Assembly: GCA_034509735.1 (NCBI GenBank)
Contig: JACGWO010000002.1
Location: forward strand, 29,993,636-30,057,635
DNA from: Sesamum alatum
Taxonomy: Eukaryota > Streptophyta > Magnoliopsida > Lamiales > Pedaliaceae
DNA: 64,000 nt
Direction of reading: 5' to 3'
Shown one piece after another: positions 10,914 through 21,345 of the stretch. The notes beneath the pieces were generated by a model that was not told the origin of the DNA, made no database searches, and saw only the letters and a program-made list of their open reading frames with translations. Position numbers and translations under genes: made by a program. Within the stretch, counting starts at the first letter, position 1; each line of letters starts with the position of its first letter.

Positions 10914-12230
10914 AGCACTAGGGTCCGCGAGTGGCTAGGGGCAGGAACGAATAGGCCCCTCCAGAGAGGGGGACGTAACACAAGAAGGAGAGCCTGCTAA
11001 GATTCCCCCAGTGGAAGAACTCCTGGTTGTGGAATTGGGTCCTCACACCCCAGGGAGGACTACGCGTGTGGGGACCCAATTACATCTTCAGAGGGATCTT
11101 ATACATTGCCTACAGAGGAACTTGGATATCTTCTTCTGGTCCCCCTAGGATTTGGAAGGTATCAACCTGGAGGTCATTACTCATCATCTCAACATTGATT
11201 CGATGAGAAAACCTGTCAAACAAAAGAAAAGGCATTTTGGCCCGAATAAGGACCGAATAATTCAGGGGGAGGTGGATAAGTTGTTGCAAGAAGGTCATAT
11301 GCGGAAAATTTAGTTCCCTGAATGGTTATCAAATGTGGTGCTTGTCTCCAAGCCAGGAGAAAAATGGAAAATGTGCGTGGATTTTAGGGACCTCAACAAG
11401 GCTTGTTCCAAGGACTTCTACTCTTTAACGCGCATAGACCAATTGGTTGACTCCACCTCCAGGTGTGAGCTGTTGAGCATGATGGATGCATCCCAGGGGT
11501 ATCATCAAATCATGCTTGCCACCCAAAAATCAAAAGCGGGTCAGTTTCATCACTTCGGCTAGCACCTTTTGTTACGTTACCATACCTTTCAGTGTCAAGA
11601 ATGGGGGAGTTACGTACCAACGCCTGGTGGACAAAATATTCTGGGAACATATAGGTCAAAACATTGAGGTGTATGTAGATGATATGCTCGTGAAGAACAA
11701 GAAGGTTCAAGATGACATCACATACCTAGAGGAAACCTTCGGCGTCCTCATAAAGTACCAGTTGAAGTTAAACTTGGCCAAATGTGCTTTTGGGGTGAAG
11801 GGGGGCATTTCCTAGGCTTCATTGTAACCGAAAGGGGGATCGAAGCTAATCCCCTTAAAATCAAGGCCGTACTGGACATGAAGGCCCCCACTAACGTCAA
11901 TGAGGTGCAACGACTTACAGGGAGAATAGCAACCCTCATCCGATTCATCGCCAAGTCGGCAGAAAAGAGCCTCACATTCTTCAATGTGCATAGAAAGGCC
12001 AGGCACTTTGAGTGGGGGGGGGGGGAGGGGGCGAGTGTGATATAGCCTTTGGGGAACTCAAGAAGTACCTGGCCGAGCTCCCCCTCTTGGTCAAACCATC
12101 ACCGGGAGACACCCTATATGTTTATCTTGCCGCCTCAGCCCAGGCAATAAGCTCTGTCTTGTTGAGAGAAGAAGAGGGCAATCAGATGCATATATATTGT
12201 GTTAGTAAGGTCCTCAACGAGGCCTAAGGA
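10914..12230 (+). pseudogene. Element B reverse transcriptase and first RNase H, broken
   Basis: After the solo LTR the pol gene resumes. The RT begins around 11215. Visible RT blocks are KWKMCVDFRDLNKACSKD (about 11362-11415), MMDASQGYHQI (11480-11512), then after a frame change FSVKNGGVTYQRLVDKIF and the catalytic YVDDMLVKN (about 11671-11700). The connection and RNase H follow in 11782-12227, with [15 protein letters not shown] and YLAASAQAISSVL. Frame changes occur near 11560 and 11790, and a run of 12 G at 12014-12025 disturbs the frame. Confidence 0.85.
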
Positions 12231-12439
12231 CGATACATGGATATCGAAAAAATAATGTTCACATTGGTCATCACCGCTCGTAGGTTGAGACCATACTTCT
12301 TGTTGCACTCTATAGGAGTGCGTACTAATTATCCTGTTAAACAGGTCCTGGGAAAGCCTGACACTTCAGGACGCTTGATTAAATGAGCCATAGAATTGAG
12401 CGAGCATGATATGACATATCTTCCTCGCACCACGATCAA

Positions 12440-12918
12440 TGTCAAGCCCTGGTGGTTTCATGTCTGAGACAACTTTTTCACCTCCTGAGGGGGGCCGCTG
12501 GTTATTACATGTAGATAGATCCTCCACTGCCTTGCCTGGTTATTACCCCCTGAGGGGGTGGACCTGGAATTTGCTATCAAATTCGGCTTCAAAGCCCCAA
12601 TAACGAGGCCGAGTACGAAGCCCTAGCTCTGGGGATGAAAATGGCATGGGAGGTAGGAGCGCGACAACTAATAGCATACTCCGACTCCTATAAAACAAAT
12701 AGAAGGGAGCTATGAGGCTAAAGAAAACACTATGAGGAAGTATTTGCAAAGGATAGAGGAATGGAAGTCAAAGTTCGATGACTTCAGGCTTATTCAAATT
12801 TTGGGAGAGGAGAATGCCAAGGCAGACTACCTATCTAATTTGGCGAGCACCCTGGAAGACTGCAGAACTCGGCAGATAAATAACCAATACCTTCCTCGGG
12901 AGAACTCCCTCTCAGAGG
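12440..12918 (+). pseudogene. Element B second (additional) RNase H domain, broken
   Basis: Downstream of the normal RNase H there is a second RNase H-like stretch. It includes GVDLEFAIKFGFKAPITR near 12556-12610, a SDS-like strand near 12680, then GSYEAKENTMRKYLQRIEEW and DFRLIQILGEENAKADYLSN (about 12705-12840). In plant LTR elements a second RNase H between RH and integrase marks the Tat clade. In-frame stops break it. The reading ends at the TSD of element C (AGGTC, 12916-12920). Confidence 0.7.
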
Positions 12919-13121
12919 TCTGATAGGGTGCATTTCATCTCTCATATGCATGCTTAACTCGAATTGTCTTTAAAGGTTTCCTTTACATTTTTTATCGAGT
13001 TATGCAGTTTTGAATAAAGGATCGAGATTCACCCGTTGTGAAGAAAAGGAGTTAAAAAGCCCAAATAAAGACAGAAAAGTGATCAAGAACAAAATAGCAA
13101 TGTGCAGACCTGAACAACCAT

Positions 13122-13225
13122 TAGGGCGTGATCACGCCCTATCCGACACCCGAGTCTGCGCGGGAAGAGAAGAAGAGTTTTGAATGAGCAGACTTGAACA
13201 ACCTCTAAGGCGTGATCACGCCTTA
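13122..13225 (+). promoter_or_regulatory. Paired palindromic modules upstream of the C promoter
   Basis: Both copies share the core GGCGTGATCACGCC. The first is bordered by TAG/CTA and the second by TAA/TTA, so each is a perfect 20-bp palindrome despite different flanks. Each is preceded 12-13 bp upstream by a CAGAC(C/T)TGAACAACC stretch and followed by a CCGACA...TCTGCGCGGG stretch. They sit about 105-210 bp before the TATA box. The 3' LTR repeats them at 19045-19064 and 19129-19148. Confidence 0.6.
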
Positions 13226-13329
13226 ACCGACATCCAGATCTGCGCGGGTTTAGAAGTTGGCACAAAACAGGACTCTAGAGTTGGCACGAAAAGAAGACTC
13301 TGAAGTTGCATAGGACGAGGACTCTCAAC

Positions 13330-13338
13330 TATAAAAAA
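13330..13338 (+). promoter_or_regulatory. TATA box of element C 5' LTR
   Basis: CTATAAAAAAGG in this LTR corresponds to CTATAAAAAGG in the 3' LTR (TATA at 19253). It precedes an AGAACACAGAG stretch where the transcript probably begins. Confidence 0.6.
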
Positions 13339-14176
13339 GGAGACTAGAACACAGAGAAAAATCATCTTCTCATCATCGTTTTTCTCTCTTCCTCTGAACT
13401 CATGCTTTTGTTTAGTAGCTAATTTTCTATTCCAATTCAAGGAAAACGTTAAACTCTATTGTTATGTTTTGAGGTCTTGAATTTATCTGATTTCGCCAAG
13501 TATTTCTCGTCTTGATTTACTGTGAACGGAATGATTATTATTGATAGATCTGACAATTCGATTCGATATTAATTATTCTATTGCTATCCATGAGTTCAGT
13601 GTCCGTAATTGTCATGAATGAGTGGTATGAGTAGCGAGCAAATTTATTATGTGCTTTGCATGATTTATTTGTGGGGACGAGAAAACTAAATTAGATAATT
13701 ACAGTTATCTCGGTTATTTGATCTAGATTCAACTGTTTTCATTGATGCAAATGCTATTATTGATGTGATATGGAACGCTACCGTACCCAGTCTTGATATA
13801 ATAAGTTTGGATTTAGATGCTTGAGTCAAATCCACTACGATAGGAAAACGGGAATTTGTTATGGCTATCCTAATGAATTCCAGAGTTGAATGCTTGGTTA
13901 TGGAATTAACCCTTGATCTATGATAAACATAACGATTGGTGAGACGAACCCCCTTGAATTGGACTTTTTCATCTATAATCTCATCTTAGTTATTTTACTC
14001 TTGCTTTTGTTAATTTAGTTCATTCATAATTAGTACTCAATTCATACCCCCCTTTTGGTTACTACATCTAGATCGAGAAATTAATCGATAGTTCCCTTGG
14101 GATTCGACCTGGTTCCACAACTACTACAGTTTAGAATCAGTTTTTATATTTGACGGCTTTGACAACCGATCAAATT

Positions 14177-14194
14177 TGGCGCCGTTGCCGGGGA
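14177..14194 (+). other. Athila-type primer-binding site of element C
   Basis: TGGCGCCGTTGCCGGGGA lies four bases after the LTR. From general knowledge this is the usual Athila site, matching the 3' end of tRNA-Asp; the match was not computed. Confidence 0.85.
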
Positions 14195-14334
14195 ACTATT
14201 TTTAGTTTCTTAGTCTAGTTTTGTGTCTTTTTTTTTTTTTCCCTTTGCTAATCTTTTTGTTTTGCAGGGACCTTCGTGCTTGATATAGACTAACTGTTGG
14301 TGTTGAATCTATTTCTGGGGAAATTGAAAATGAG

Positions 14335-15189
14335 ATGGCAACAGGACAGTGGATTCCTCCCATGGCCGAGAATTATAGACAATATGGATTTCGAAGAGAT
14401 TGGGATGTTCAACAAGTTAACGAGGTAAACACCAATGATTTGACAGAAAAACTCTCTGAACTAACTGTTTTTGTACACCAAATGGCTAGAGGAAAGATTC
14501 AAGGAGCAGTGGGTTGTGGGATATGCTTAGGCCATGAACATTCAACCGAAGCATGCCCATCGTTGCAACAAGGAACGATGCCAGAAATGAATGCCGTAGG
14601 GGGATTTCCTGGGCAACCCCAACGGAAATATGATCCTTACTCCAACTTCTACAACCCGTGGTGGAAAGACCACCCAAACTTCAATTATAGGAGTGATGGG
14701 GAGCAATCAAGGCAACAACCACAATTCTTTAACCGACCTCCACCGGCACCCTGGCACACCCAATGGGACGGAGGATATTGGCAAGCTCCCGCACAAGCCC
14801 CACCTCAAGCATCAAATTCAAGTATGAGTTTAGAGGATATTGTCAAATCCCTTGCTATTTCTACTCAACAGTTTCAAGAGAGGACGGAGGCGAGCTTTCA
14901 ACACTTGGGGAACCAACTCGCGCAGTTAGCGACATCTATCAGTAGGTTGGAAACTCAAACATCCGAGAAGCTACCGTCACAAATAGAGATAAATCCAAAT
15001 GCAAATGTTCGTGCTATAACACTTCAAAGTGGGGAGGAGATCCACCCAATTGAACAAACACCGGTGCAATCCAATGAAGTTGAAAAGGCTCTCGAAGATA
15101 CCGACGTCCAAAAAGAAAAGGTAAAGTCCGATTTAATCCCACTTTCTTCATCTAATACTTGTGATTTTCCTCCCATATATACAGGGTGA
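14335..15189 (+). CDS. Truncated Athila-like Gag (nucleocapsid half) of element C
   Basis: The intact 284-residue frame starts with ATG at 14335 and ends in TGA. It holds a complete CCHC zinc knuckle, C61-C64-H69-C74, followed by NAVGGFPGQPQRKYDPYSN and a Trp/Pro/Gln-rich tract (about residues 100-160). A heptad-like helical stretch (SLEDIVKSLAIST onward, about 162-205) is followed by the NVRAITLQSGEEI segment (about 224-236) that precedes the protease in Athila elements. The usual N-terminal capsid region is missing, so the ORF starts anew inside gag. It may still bind RNA. It is open and undisturbed, unlike the genes of A and B. Confidence 0.75.
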   Translation: MATGQWIPPMAENYRQYGFRRDWDVQQVNEVNTNDLTEKLSELTVFVHQMARGKIQGAVGCGICLGHEHSTEACPSLQQGTMPEMNAVGGFPGQPQRKYDPYSNFYNPWWKDHPNFNYRSDGEQSRQQPQFFNRPPPAPWHTQWDGGYWQAPAQAPPQASNSSMSLEDIVKSLAISTQQFQERTEASFQHLGNQLAQLATSISRLETQTSEKLPSQIEINPNANVRAITLQSGEEIHPIEQTPVQSNEVEKALEDTDVQKEKVKSDLIPLSSSNTCDFPPIYTG

Positions 15190-15677
15190 TGAAATCAAAG
15201 AAGGATGAGCGTGAGATGGAGATAATGAATACCTTCACGAAGGCATCCCCACTGAAGCTAAAAGATTTTCCCAACCACCTAAAAGATCTCTATTTGGGTA
15301 TACTAGAGACATTATCTGCCATGATTTTAAAAGGACTGTTTACAGAGCTGAATGAACGAAAGTTGGATGGAAGAGAAGAATTGAGAAGTTGCAAGGAGAA
15401 AACATGGAGATTTCATGATCATATGATTTTGAAGAAGCTATTTGAGGTTGGCACAAAGGTGTTATTCTACAAATCTCGCTTGAAGCTTATCCCAGGTAAG
15501 TCGAGTTCTTTTTGGTTTGGTCGTTTTGAAAGTGTTAATATTTTTCCGCATGGTGTAGCAAGAATTAAAAGTCTCAACACGAAGAATGGCCATCGATCGA
15601 AATCATTTCTTGGTGGTGATGAAGTCACAAGCATCATTGGTATTGCATTGGCGTCACTCCAACAGTTAACATATTGA
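15189..15677 (+). pseudogene. Integrase C-terminal domain remnant fused after gag in C
   Basis: The frame following gag begins with a short filler that is not recognisable. From about residue 60 it then reads like the tail of an Athila integrase: EELRSCKEKTWRFHDHMILK, then KVLFYKSRLKLIPGKS and GVARIKSLNTKNGHRSKSFL. Protease, RT, RNase H and the integrase catalytic core, several kb in a full element, are absent between gag and this point. The junction therefore marks a large internal deletion. The domain alone cannot integrate DNA. Confidence 0.7.
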
Positions 15678-15822
15678 AAAAAAAAAAAGGCATTCCGTCG
15701 AGCATAACGACGTTAAACAATTGCGCTTGTCGGGAGGCAACCCGGCGTTTTTATATGCTTTATTTTGAACTTTTAGTTTAGGATTTTTACTTCTCACCTC
15801 CGCAGATTTGACGTTCATATAC

Positions 15823-16011
15823 GGCGTGGTCACGCCCCGTTTTGATGCCAGATGCAACACAGTGTTCATTGGTCCGACAGACTTCATAGCGAGATAAGGC
15901 GTGATCACGCCTTATCCCACTGTCTCTTCTGTCTGAAGCAGACGCCGAGCTCGGCGATTTTCCACTAGACGTACAGACTTGAGGGGTTGTTTAGGCGTGA
16001 TCACGCCTAAA
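15823..16011 (+). promoter_or_regulatory. Three further palindromic modules before the env-like ORF of C
   Basis: GGCGTGGTCACGCC at 15823-15836 is imperfect. 15893-15916 is a perfect 24-bp palindrome and 15990-16011 a perfect 22-bp palindrome on the core GGCGTGATCACGCC. Their flanks (GATAA/TTATC, TTTA/TAAA) differ from each other and from the LTR copies, yet the pairing is preserved. As in the LTR, a CAGA(C/T)TT stretch precedes each by 10-14 bp. Confidence 0.6.
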
Positions 16012-17176
16012 TGTGGGGACAAATCTAAATCTTCTTTCCACCAACTCGCCGTCGTTGCTGCACCGCCGTCGCTGCTGCACCGCCGTCGTTGTTGCACCGC
16101 CGTCGTTGCTACACCGCCGCTGTCGCTCCATCGCCGGTTTTCCATCCACAGCCGAGACGGACCTCGCAGGTCACCTCCACTTCACCTCTAGAGAACACAA
16201 AAAAAGATACTCTGTTATTAAAACTCGGCCACTCAACCCCGGTAAGTCTCTACATTTACCGTCGTTAGATGCATTGGGTATCTGTGGTAGTATTGATGCT
16301 TTGCTTTTTAATATGCAATGGCGTGAGTTTGCCAATATCCGTATGTCTATGTTTATTGAGTTGAATCGTGAATTCTATACTACTTTCGTCTTCAACAAAC
16401 CGGACCCCTTTACCTTCACTGCACCCAATGTTATTCGTTTTCGATTGCTTGGTAGAGATTTTAGAATGAGCATAAATGATTTCAATCTGGCTATGAGTTT
16501 TGTGCATGATGAATATTTAGCATCACAAGAGTACCGTGAGGCTTTGGTTGATTATGGTGTTTTTGACCCATCTCTGTGTGGCGAGAGTTGTCCAAGGACT
16601 CCTGGGTATATCACTCTAGTCGGTCCAAGGCACGTCACTTACGCCAATTTGAATGGGTATATATGCAACGTTTCCTGGCTTTTAACTTTTCTAGACGTCG
16701 GGCCACTGTGGGTATATGTTCTAAGGTTGAATTATTTTTTCATTTGGAGCATGATCAATAGGGTGCATGTGAATCTAGGTGCATGGCTTGCTTCTCAATT
16801 TCAAACTGTTGCCACTTCGTCGAAGCATGTTTGCCTTGGATCGTTAATTACTCACCTTGCGGTCAATTTGGGTGTCTTGAACTTGTCTAATCATGATTTA
16901 CATTTGGCTTGCGAGGAGGAGCCGTTGGATGTGGCGACTTTGCACAAAATGCACATTTTTAATCATCACGAGGCCCCGAGTGGCATGAGCTATGCCGACC
17001 TTGACCCTGAAGAATGCCCAAAGCGCCGCTCACAACCACCGCCTGCCGCCCCATCTCCGGACGCCATTGAAGGCCGTCTAACCCGGCTGGAGCTCTCTGA
17101 TGCGTGGCTGCACCGCAAGCTCGACGTGGCCTTGACTGCTTTGGGGGTATCTATACCCCCACCACCCCCTGCCTAA
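16001..17176 (+). CDS. Athila-type ORF in the env-like position of element C
   Basis: A long open frame (about 390 codons) lies between the integrase remnant and the 3' LTR, the place of the extra Athila ORF (ATHILA ORF-1 family). Recognisable parts include KTRPLNPGKSLHLPSLDALG, MSMFIELNREFYTTF and RLLGRDFRMSINDFNLAM. The end is proline-rich. There is no in-frame ATG before 16313; the region before it contains four 18-bp tandem repeats (16048-16125) and no methionine. Translation therefore starts at 16313, or the 5' end comes from splicing, or the frame is shortened. Its function in Athila elements is not settled. No clear membrane anchor is visible. Confidence 0.6.
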   Translation, partial: SRLNVGTNLNLLSTNSPSLLHRRRCCTAVVVAPPSLLHRRCRSIAGFPSTAETDLAGHLHFTSREHKKRYSVIKTRPLNPGKSLHLPSLDALGICGSIDALLFNMQWREFANIRMSMFIELNREFYTTFVFNKPDPFTFTAPNVIRFRLLGRDFRMSINDFNLAMSFVHDEYLASQEYREALVDYGVFDPSLCGESCPRTPGYITLVGPRHVTYANLNGYICNVSWLLTFLDVGPLWVYVLRLNYFFIWSMINRVHVNLGAWLASQFQTVATSSKHVCLGSLITHLAVNLGVLNLSNHDLHLACEEEPLDVATLHKMHIFNHHEAPSGMSYADLDPEECPKRRSQPPPAAPSPDAIEGRLTRLELSDAWLHRKLDVALTALGVSIPPPPPA

Positions 17177-18843
17177 CCCGCTTTGCCGTCACCACATTTT
17201 TAAGGGATGCTCTCTATTTCTCTCTCTCTTTTTCATTCCCTTGTTATATGTGGTTTTATGTGCATACATTATGGACAATGTATGTACTTGGTGTGGGGAA
17301 GGTTTGTGCATGATTTGGTATGGTGGTTATGGGCCTGATAATTCTTGTGATTCTGTGCTGCTGGTATTGTTGAATATTTTGTGTTTGGGATTAATTTTTG
17401 TGGATGAAATTTCTGGGTGAAATTGTTGTTTTGGTACTGATTATATGTCATGAACACCATAATTTGTGCTTGAAATGAGTTGATCTGGAAACAAAATGTG
17501 TGGGTTGTCCTGTAACTTGAACTAAATTCCTTGCATGTTGTTTTGTGTTGTCCCTGACGCCAATAGGAATTTGTGGTTTAAGTTGAGATTAGTAAGCGGA
17601 ACAAACTCTAGTGGCATAAAAAAATATTGTGTGTGAAAGATGTCCCATTGATTGCATTAGACGAACAACGTTCAAGAATCAACACTAAAACTCTTTATGT
17701 GAGCTTTTGAGCCAAAGCACTTGCATTCAAATAGTGCTCCTATATTTCTTTCAATTGAGGGCATCAGACTTAGTGTGTGCATTCTAGAACTTGCTTGTGT
17801 AATACATTTCGAGGTCACATTTTTGCATATTGGTGTATGAACATGATAAGGGCACTTAGGAATAGCCAATTAACCTTGAAAAGAGTCTACCGGAAACTCA
17901 CCCTTAGAAAACTCAGTTGAGCCTTGGCCTCTATTTTCTTGGTTAAACAGCATCTTCAGCCGATTATCCCTTTCTTGGTTATTGCCTGCAGAGATTTTTG
18001 AACCCTTTCAAGGGGATGATGTTAATATGGTTGCTTGTAAGTCGATGCGAAAAAGAACTAGAGAAATGGAACAAGGGGGCATATGGGAGACATGTTGCTA
18101 GGCCCAAGAAGAGAAAAAAAATAATGAAAAAGGATGCAATGAAAAAAAAAGAGAGCAAGAAAAAAAAAATCGAGAATCAGAGACTTTGATGAATGAACGA
18201 GTCTTTGATGAATGATGAATGAGAAAAAAAAAGAAAGAAAAAGAGGAAAAGGATCGAAGAGGAAAGTGAAAATGAAAACAAAAAAAATCATGTTCGGAAG
18301 TGTGCATACTTCAAACACTTGGATGTGGAAGAAAAAAAGCAATGAGCTGAGCAATACAAGCAACTATGTTGACATCATCCTTTTGAATTCATGAGCCACA
18401 ATTTGACCTCTCTTGACACACCTTGACCCTAGCCCCATTACAACCATGTTAAGACCCTTTGATTTATGCACTGATAAGCGTTTTGCAGTGGTGGAGATTT
18501 GATTCACAAGCAAGCCTATGGCAATGGCACTCTAATGTCCTGATTTGAGTGTGACAAAAATTCCTTAAACACTTCTTGAGTGATTTGAGAAACATCCTAG
18601 TGAGGAGTGTTGAGACTTGTTTCGTTCATGTTTGATAAAGTCAATGGGATACGTGCTTGTTGTATTAATTCCATTAGCGTTTATTCTCAATATTGCTATC
18701 TCTTCTTAAACTGTGAAGACATGTTGATTAAGGGATACACTTGACTAACATAAAGAGAAATTTGGGTATGGTAACTTGGATAATCCATGCTTTTTGAATC
18801 AAGAGATGCTTGAGGACAAGCATGGTTTTGGTGTGGAGGAATT
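17177..18843 (+). other. 3' non-coding region of element C with polypurine tract
   Basis: No coding signal. It contains an A/G-rich low-complexity stretch (about 18100-18300). It ends with a GGTTTTGGTGTGGAGGAATT tract immediately before the 3' LTR, the typical Athila polypurine-tract setting. Confidence 0.6.
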
Positions 18844-20093
18844 TGATAGGGTGCATTTCATCTCTCATATGCATGCTTAACTCGAATTGTCTTTAAAGGT
18901 TTCCTTTACATTTTTTATCGAGTTATGCAGTTTTGAATAAAGGATCGAGATTCACCCGTTGTGAAGAAAAGGAGTTAAAAAGCCCAAATAAAGACAGAAA
19001 AGTGATCAAGAACAAAATAGCAATGTGCAGACCTGAACAACCATTAGGGCGTGATCACGCCCTATCCGACACCCGAGTCTGCGCGGGAAGAGAAGAAGAG
19101 TTTTGAATGAGCAGACTTGAACAACCTCTAAGGCGTGATCACGCCTTAACCGACATCCAGATCTGCGCGGGTTTAGAAGTTGGCACAAAACAGGACTCTA
19201 GAGTTGGCACGAAAAGAAGACTCTGAAGTTGCATAGGACGAGGACTCTCAACTATAAAAAGGAGACTAGAACACAGAGAAAAATCATCTTCTCATCATCG
19301 TTTTTCTCTCTTCCTCTGAACTCATGCTTTTGTTTAGTAGCTAATTTTCTATTCCAATTCAAGGGAAACGTTAAACTCTATTGTTATGTTTTGAGGTCTT
19401 GAATTTATCTGATTTCGCCAAGTATTTCTCGTCTTGATTTACTGTGAATGGAATGATTATTATTGATAGATCTGACAATTCGATTCGATATTAATTATTC
19501 TATTGCTATCCATGAGTTCAGTGTCCGTAATTGTCATGAATGAGTGGTATGAGTAGCGAGCAAATTTATTATGTGCTTTGCATGATTTATTTGTGGGGAC
19601 GAGAAAACTAAATTAGATAATTGCAGCTATCTCGGTTATTTGATCTAGATTCAACTGTTTTCATTGATGCAAATGCTATTATTGATGTGATATGGAACGC
19701 TATCGTACCCAGTCTTGATATAATAAGTTTGGATTTAGATGCTTGAGTCAAATCCACTACGATAGGAAAACGGGAATTTGTTACGGCTATCCTAATGAAT
19801 TCCAGAGTTGAATGCTTGGTTATGGAATTAACCCTTGATCTATGATAAACATAATAATTGGTGAGACGAACCCCCTTGAATTGGACTTTTCATCTATAAT
19901 CTCATCTTAGTTATTTTACTCTTGCTTTTGTTAATTTAGTTCATTCATAATTAGTACTCAATTCATACCCCCCTTTTGGTTACTACATCTAGATCGAGAA
20001 ATTAATCGATAGTTCCCTTGGGATTCGACCTGGTTCCACGACTACTACAGTTTAGAATCAGTTTTTATATTTGACGGCTTCGACAACCGATCA
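18844..20093 (+). repeat. 3' LTR of element C
   Basis: It matches 12921-14172 at about 99% by eye, including both palindromic modules (19045-19064, 19129-19148). It is followed by the TSD AGGTC at 20094-20098, after which element B resumes. Confidence 0.93.
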
Positions 20094-20098
20094 AGGTC

Positions 20099-21345
20099 CA
20101 AATAGTATTTCAGATTGGAGATTGGGGAAAATCCATTCAAGCTTGGTTGGAGCATGGCCATCTCCCGAAGGACCGATGGGAGGCAGCTCGGCTGAAGAAG
20201 AGGGCCACGAGGTTCCTCCTACATGGTGACACATTATAGAAGAAATCTTTCATGCACCCGCTAGTAAGATGCCTCTCCTAGGGGAGGGGTTGCATGTCCT
20301 TAAAGAAATTCATGAAGGGTGTTGTGGACCACATATAGGGGCACTGGCCCTCGCCAACAAAGCCTTGAGGGCTAGATATTTTTGGCCTACCTTAAAGGCA
20401 AGACGCTAAATCTTTAGTCAGGAGGTGTGATGAATGTCAAAAGCATGCTTCCCTCATCCACTAATCGACAGAACCCTTAACTACGGTATTAGCCCCCTGC
20501 CCCTTCGCGCAGTAGGGGATGGATCTGGTGGGACCTTTTCTTTTGGCACCAGGCCAGAAGAAGTTCCTGCTGGTAGCCATTGACTACTTTCTAAGTGGGT
20601 AGAAGCAGAACCTCTCACACGTATCACTAAAGGAGAAGTCATGAAGTTTATCTAGAAAAACATAATATTTCGTTTTGGGATCCCCAGAGAAATTATATTT
20701 GATAACGGGAGGCAGTTCCAAGGACAGAAGATATAAGAACTGGTGTAGAAGTATGCGAATTAAACAAAAGTTTACGTCTGTAGTGCACCCTCAAGCTAAT
20801 GGACAAGTGGAAGTCATCAACAGGACCCTGGTCCAGGGGATCAAGAAGATATTAGACAAAGCTGGGGGAAATTGAGTGGAAGAATTATCCAGTGTCTTCT
20901 GGGCTTACTGAACCACCCCAAGGAATCCTACAGGGGAAAGCCCATTTTCCTTAGTATACGGAACAAATGCAATAGTCCCTGCTGAATTAGGCATGCCGTC
21001 TCAAAGGATCATGTGCTACTCTGAGGGGGATAACAACTTACTTAAAGGAAAATCTAGATCTCGTAAAGGAGCTACGAGAAAAAGCATTCCTTCGAATACA
21101 AAGGTATAAAAGCCTGATGATTAAGGCCCATAACTGCCTGCTCAGACCTTGAAACTTTCAAGTTGGTTACTTGGTGCTCCGGAAGGTGGAAGCATCCTAA
21201 CCAGTAGGGAAACTGGACCTTGCTTGGGAAGGACCTTATAAGGTGACAGGTGTATTGGGTCGAGGAGCGTATGAGCTAGAAGATGGAAAAGGACTCTCTC
21301 TCCCTTGACCTTGGAATATTCAGAACCTTAAGACGTTCTACTCAT
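20099..21345 (+). pseudogene. Element B integrase, broken
   Basis: Resuming after element C, the frames give an HHCC zinc-binding part. This includes a HEGCCGPHIG-like stretch near 20310 and CDECQKHA near 20427. The catalytic core follows: MDLVGPFLLAPGQKKFLLVAIDYF (first Asp near 20522), a second Asp near 20700, and HPQANGQVEVINRTLVQG with the catalytic Glu (20788-20840). [14 protein letters not shown] follows near 20950. Stops and frame changes are frequent. Position after RNase H confirms the Ty3-gypsy order. Confidence 0.85.

Larger units (their letters stand above)
12921..14172 (+). repeat. 5' LTR of element C
   Basis: Nearly identical to 18844-20093. A TATA box (TATAAAAAA) lies at 13330-13338. 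Upstream of it are two related 60-85 bp modules, each with a perfect 20-bp palindrome (13122-13141 and 13206-13225). Confidence 0.93.
12921..20093 (+). mobile_element. Young non-autonomous Athila-like retrotransposon C
   Basis: Two LTRs of about 1250 bp (12921-14172, 18844-20093) start TGATAGGGTGC and end CCGATCA. The 5-bp TSD AGGTC is exact (12916-12920 and 20094-20098). The internal 4.67 kb keeps an Athila-type primer-binding site, the C-terminal half of gag, only the C-terminal domain of integrase, and an ORF in the env-like position. Protease, RT, RNase H and the integrase core are missing. About ten substitutions plus a few 1-bp indels separate the LTRs by eye, so it moved recently and must have used another element's enzymes. 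Confidence 0.92.

Noticed and set aside
18058..18363. Phe/Leu-rich minus-strand frame resembling a membrane protein
   Set aside because: It lies opposite an A/G-rich low-complexity stretch in the 3' non-coding region of element C; the composition alone produces it.
13122..19148. Repeated palindromic units considered as a CRISPR-like array
   Set aside because: The copies are irregularly spaced, lie in an LTR retrotransposon of a plant and lack unique spacers of constant length.
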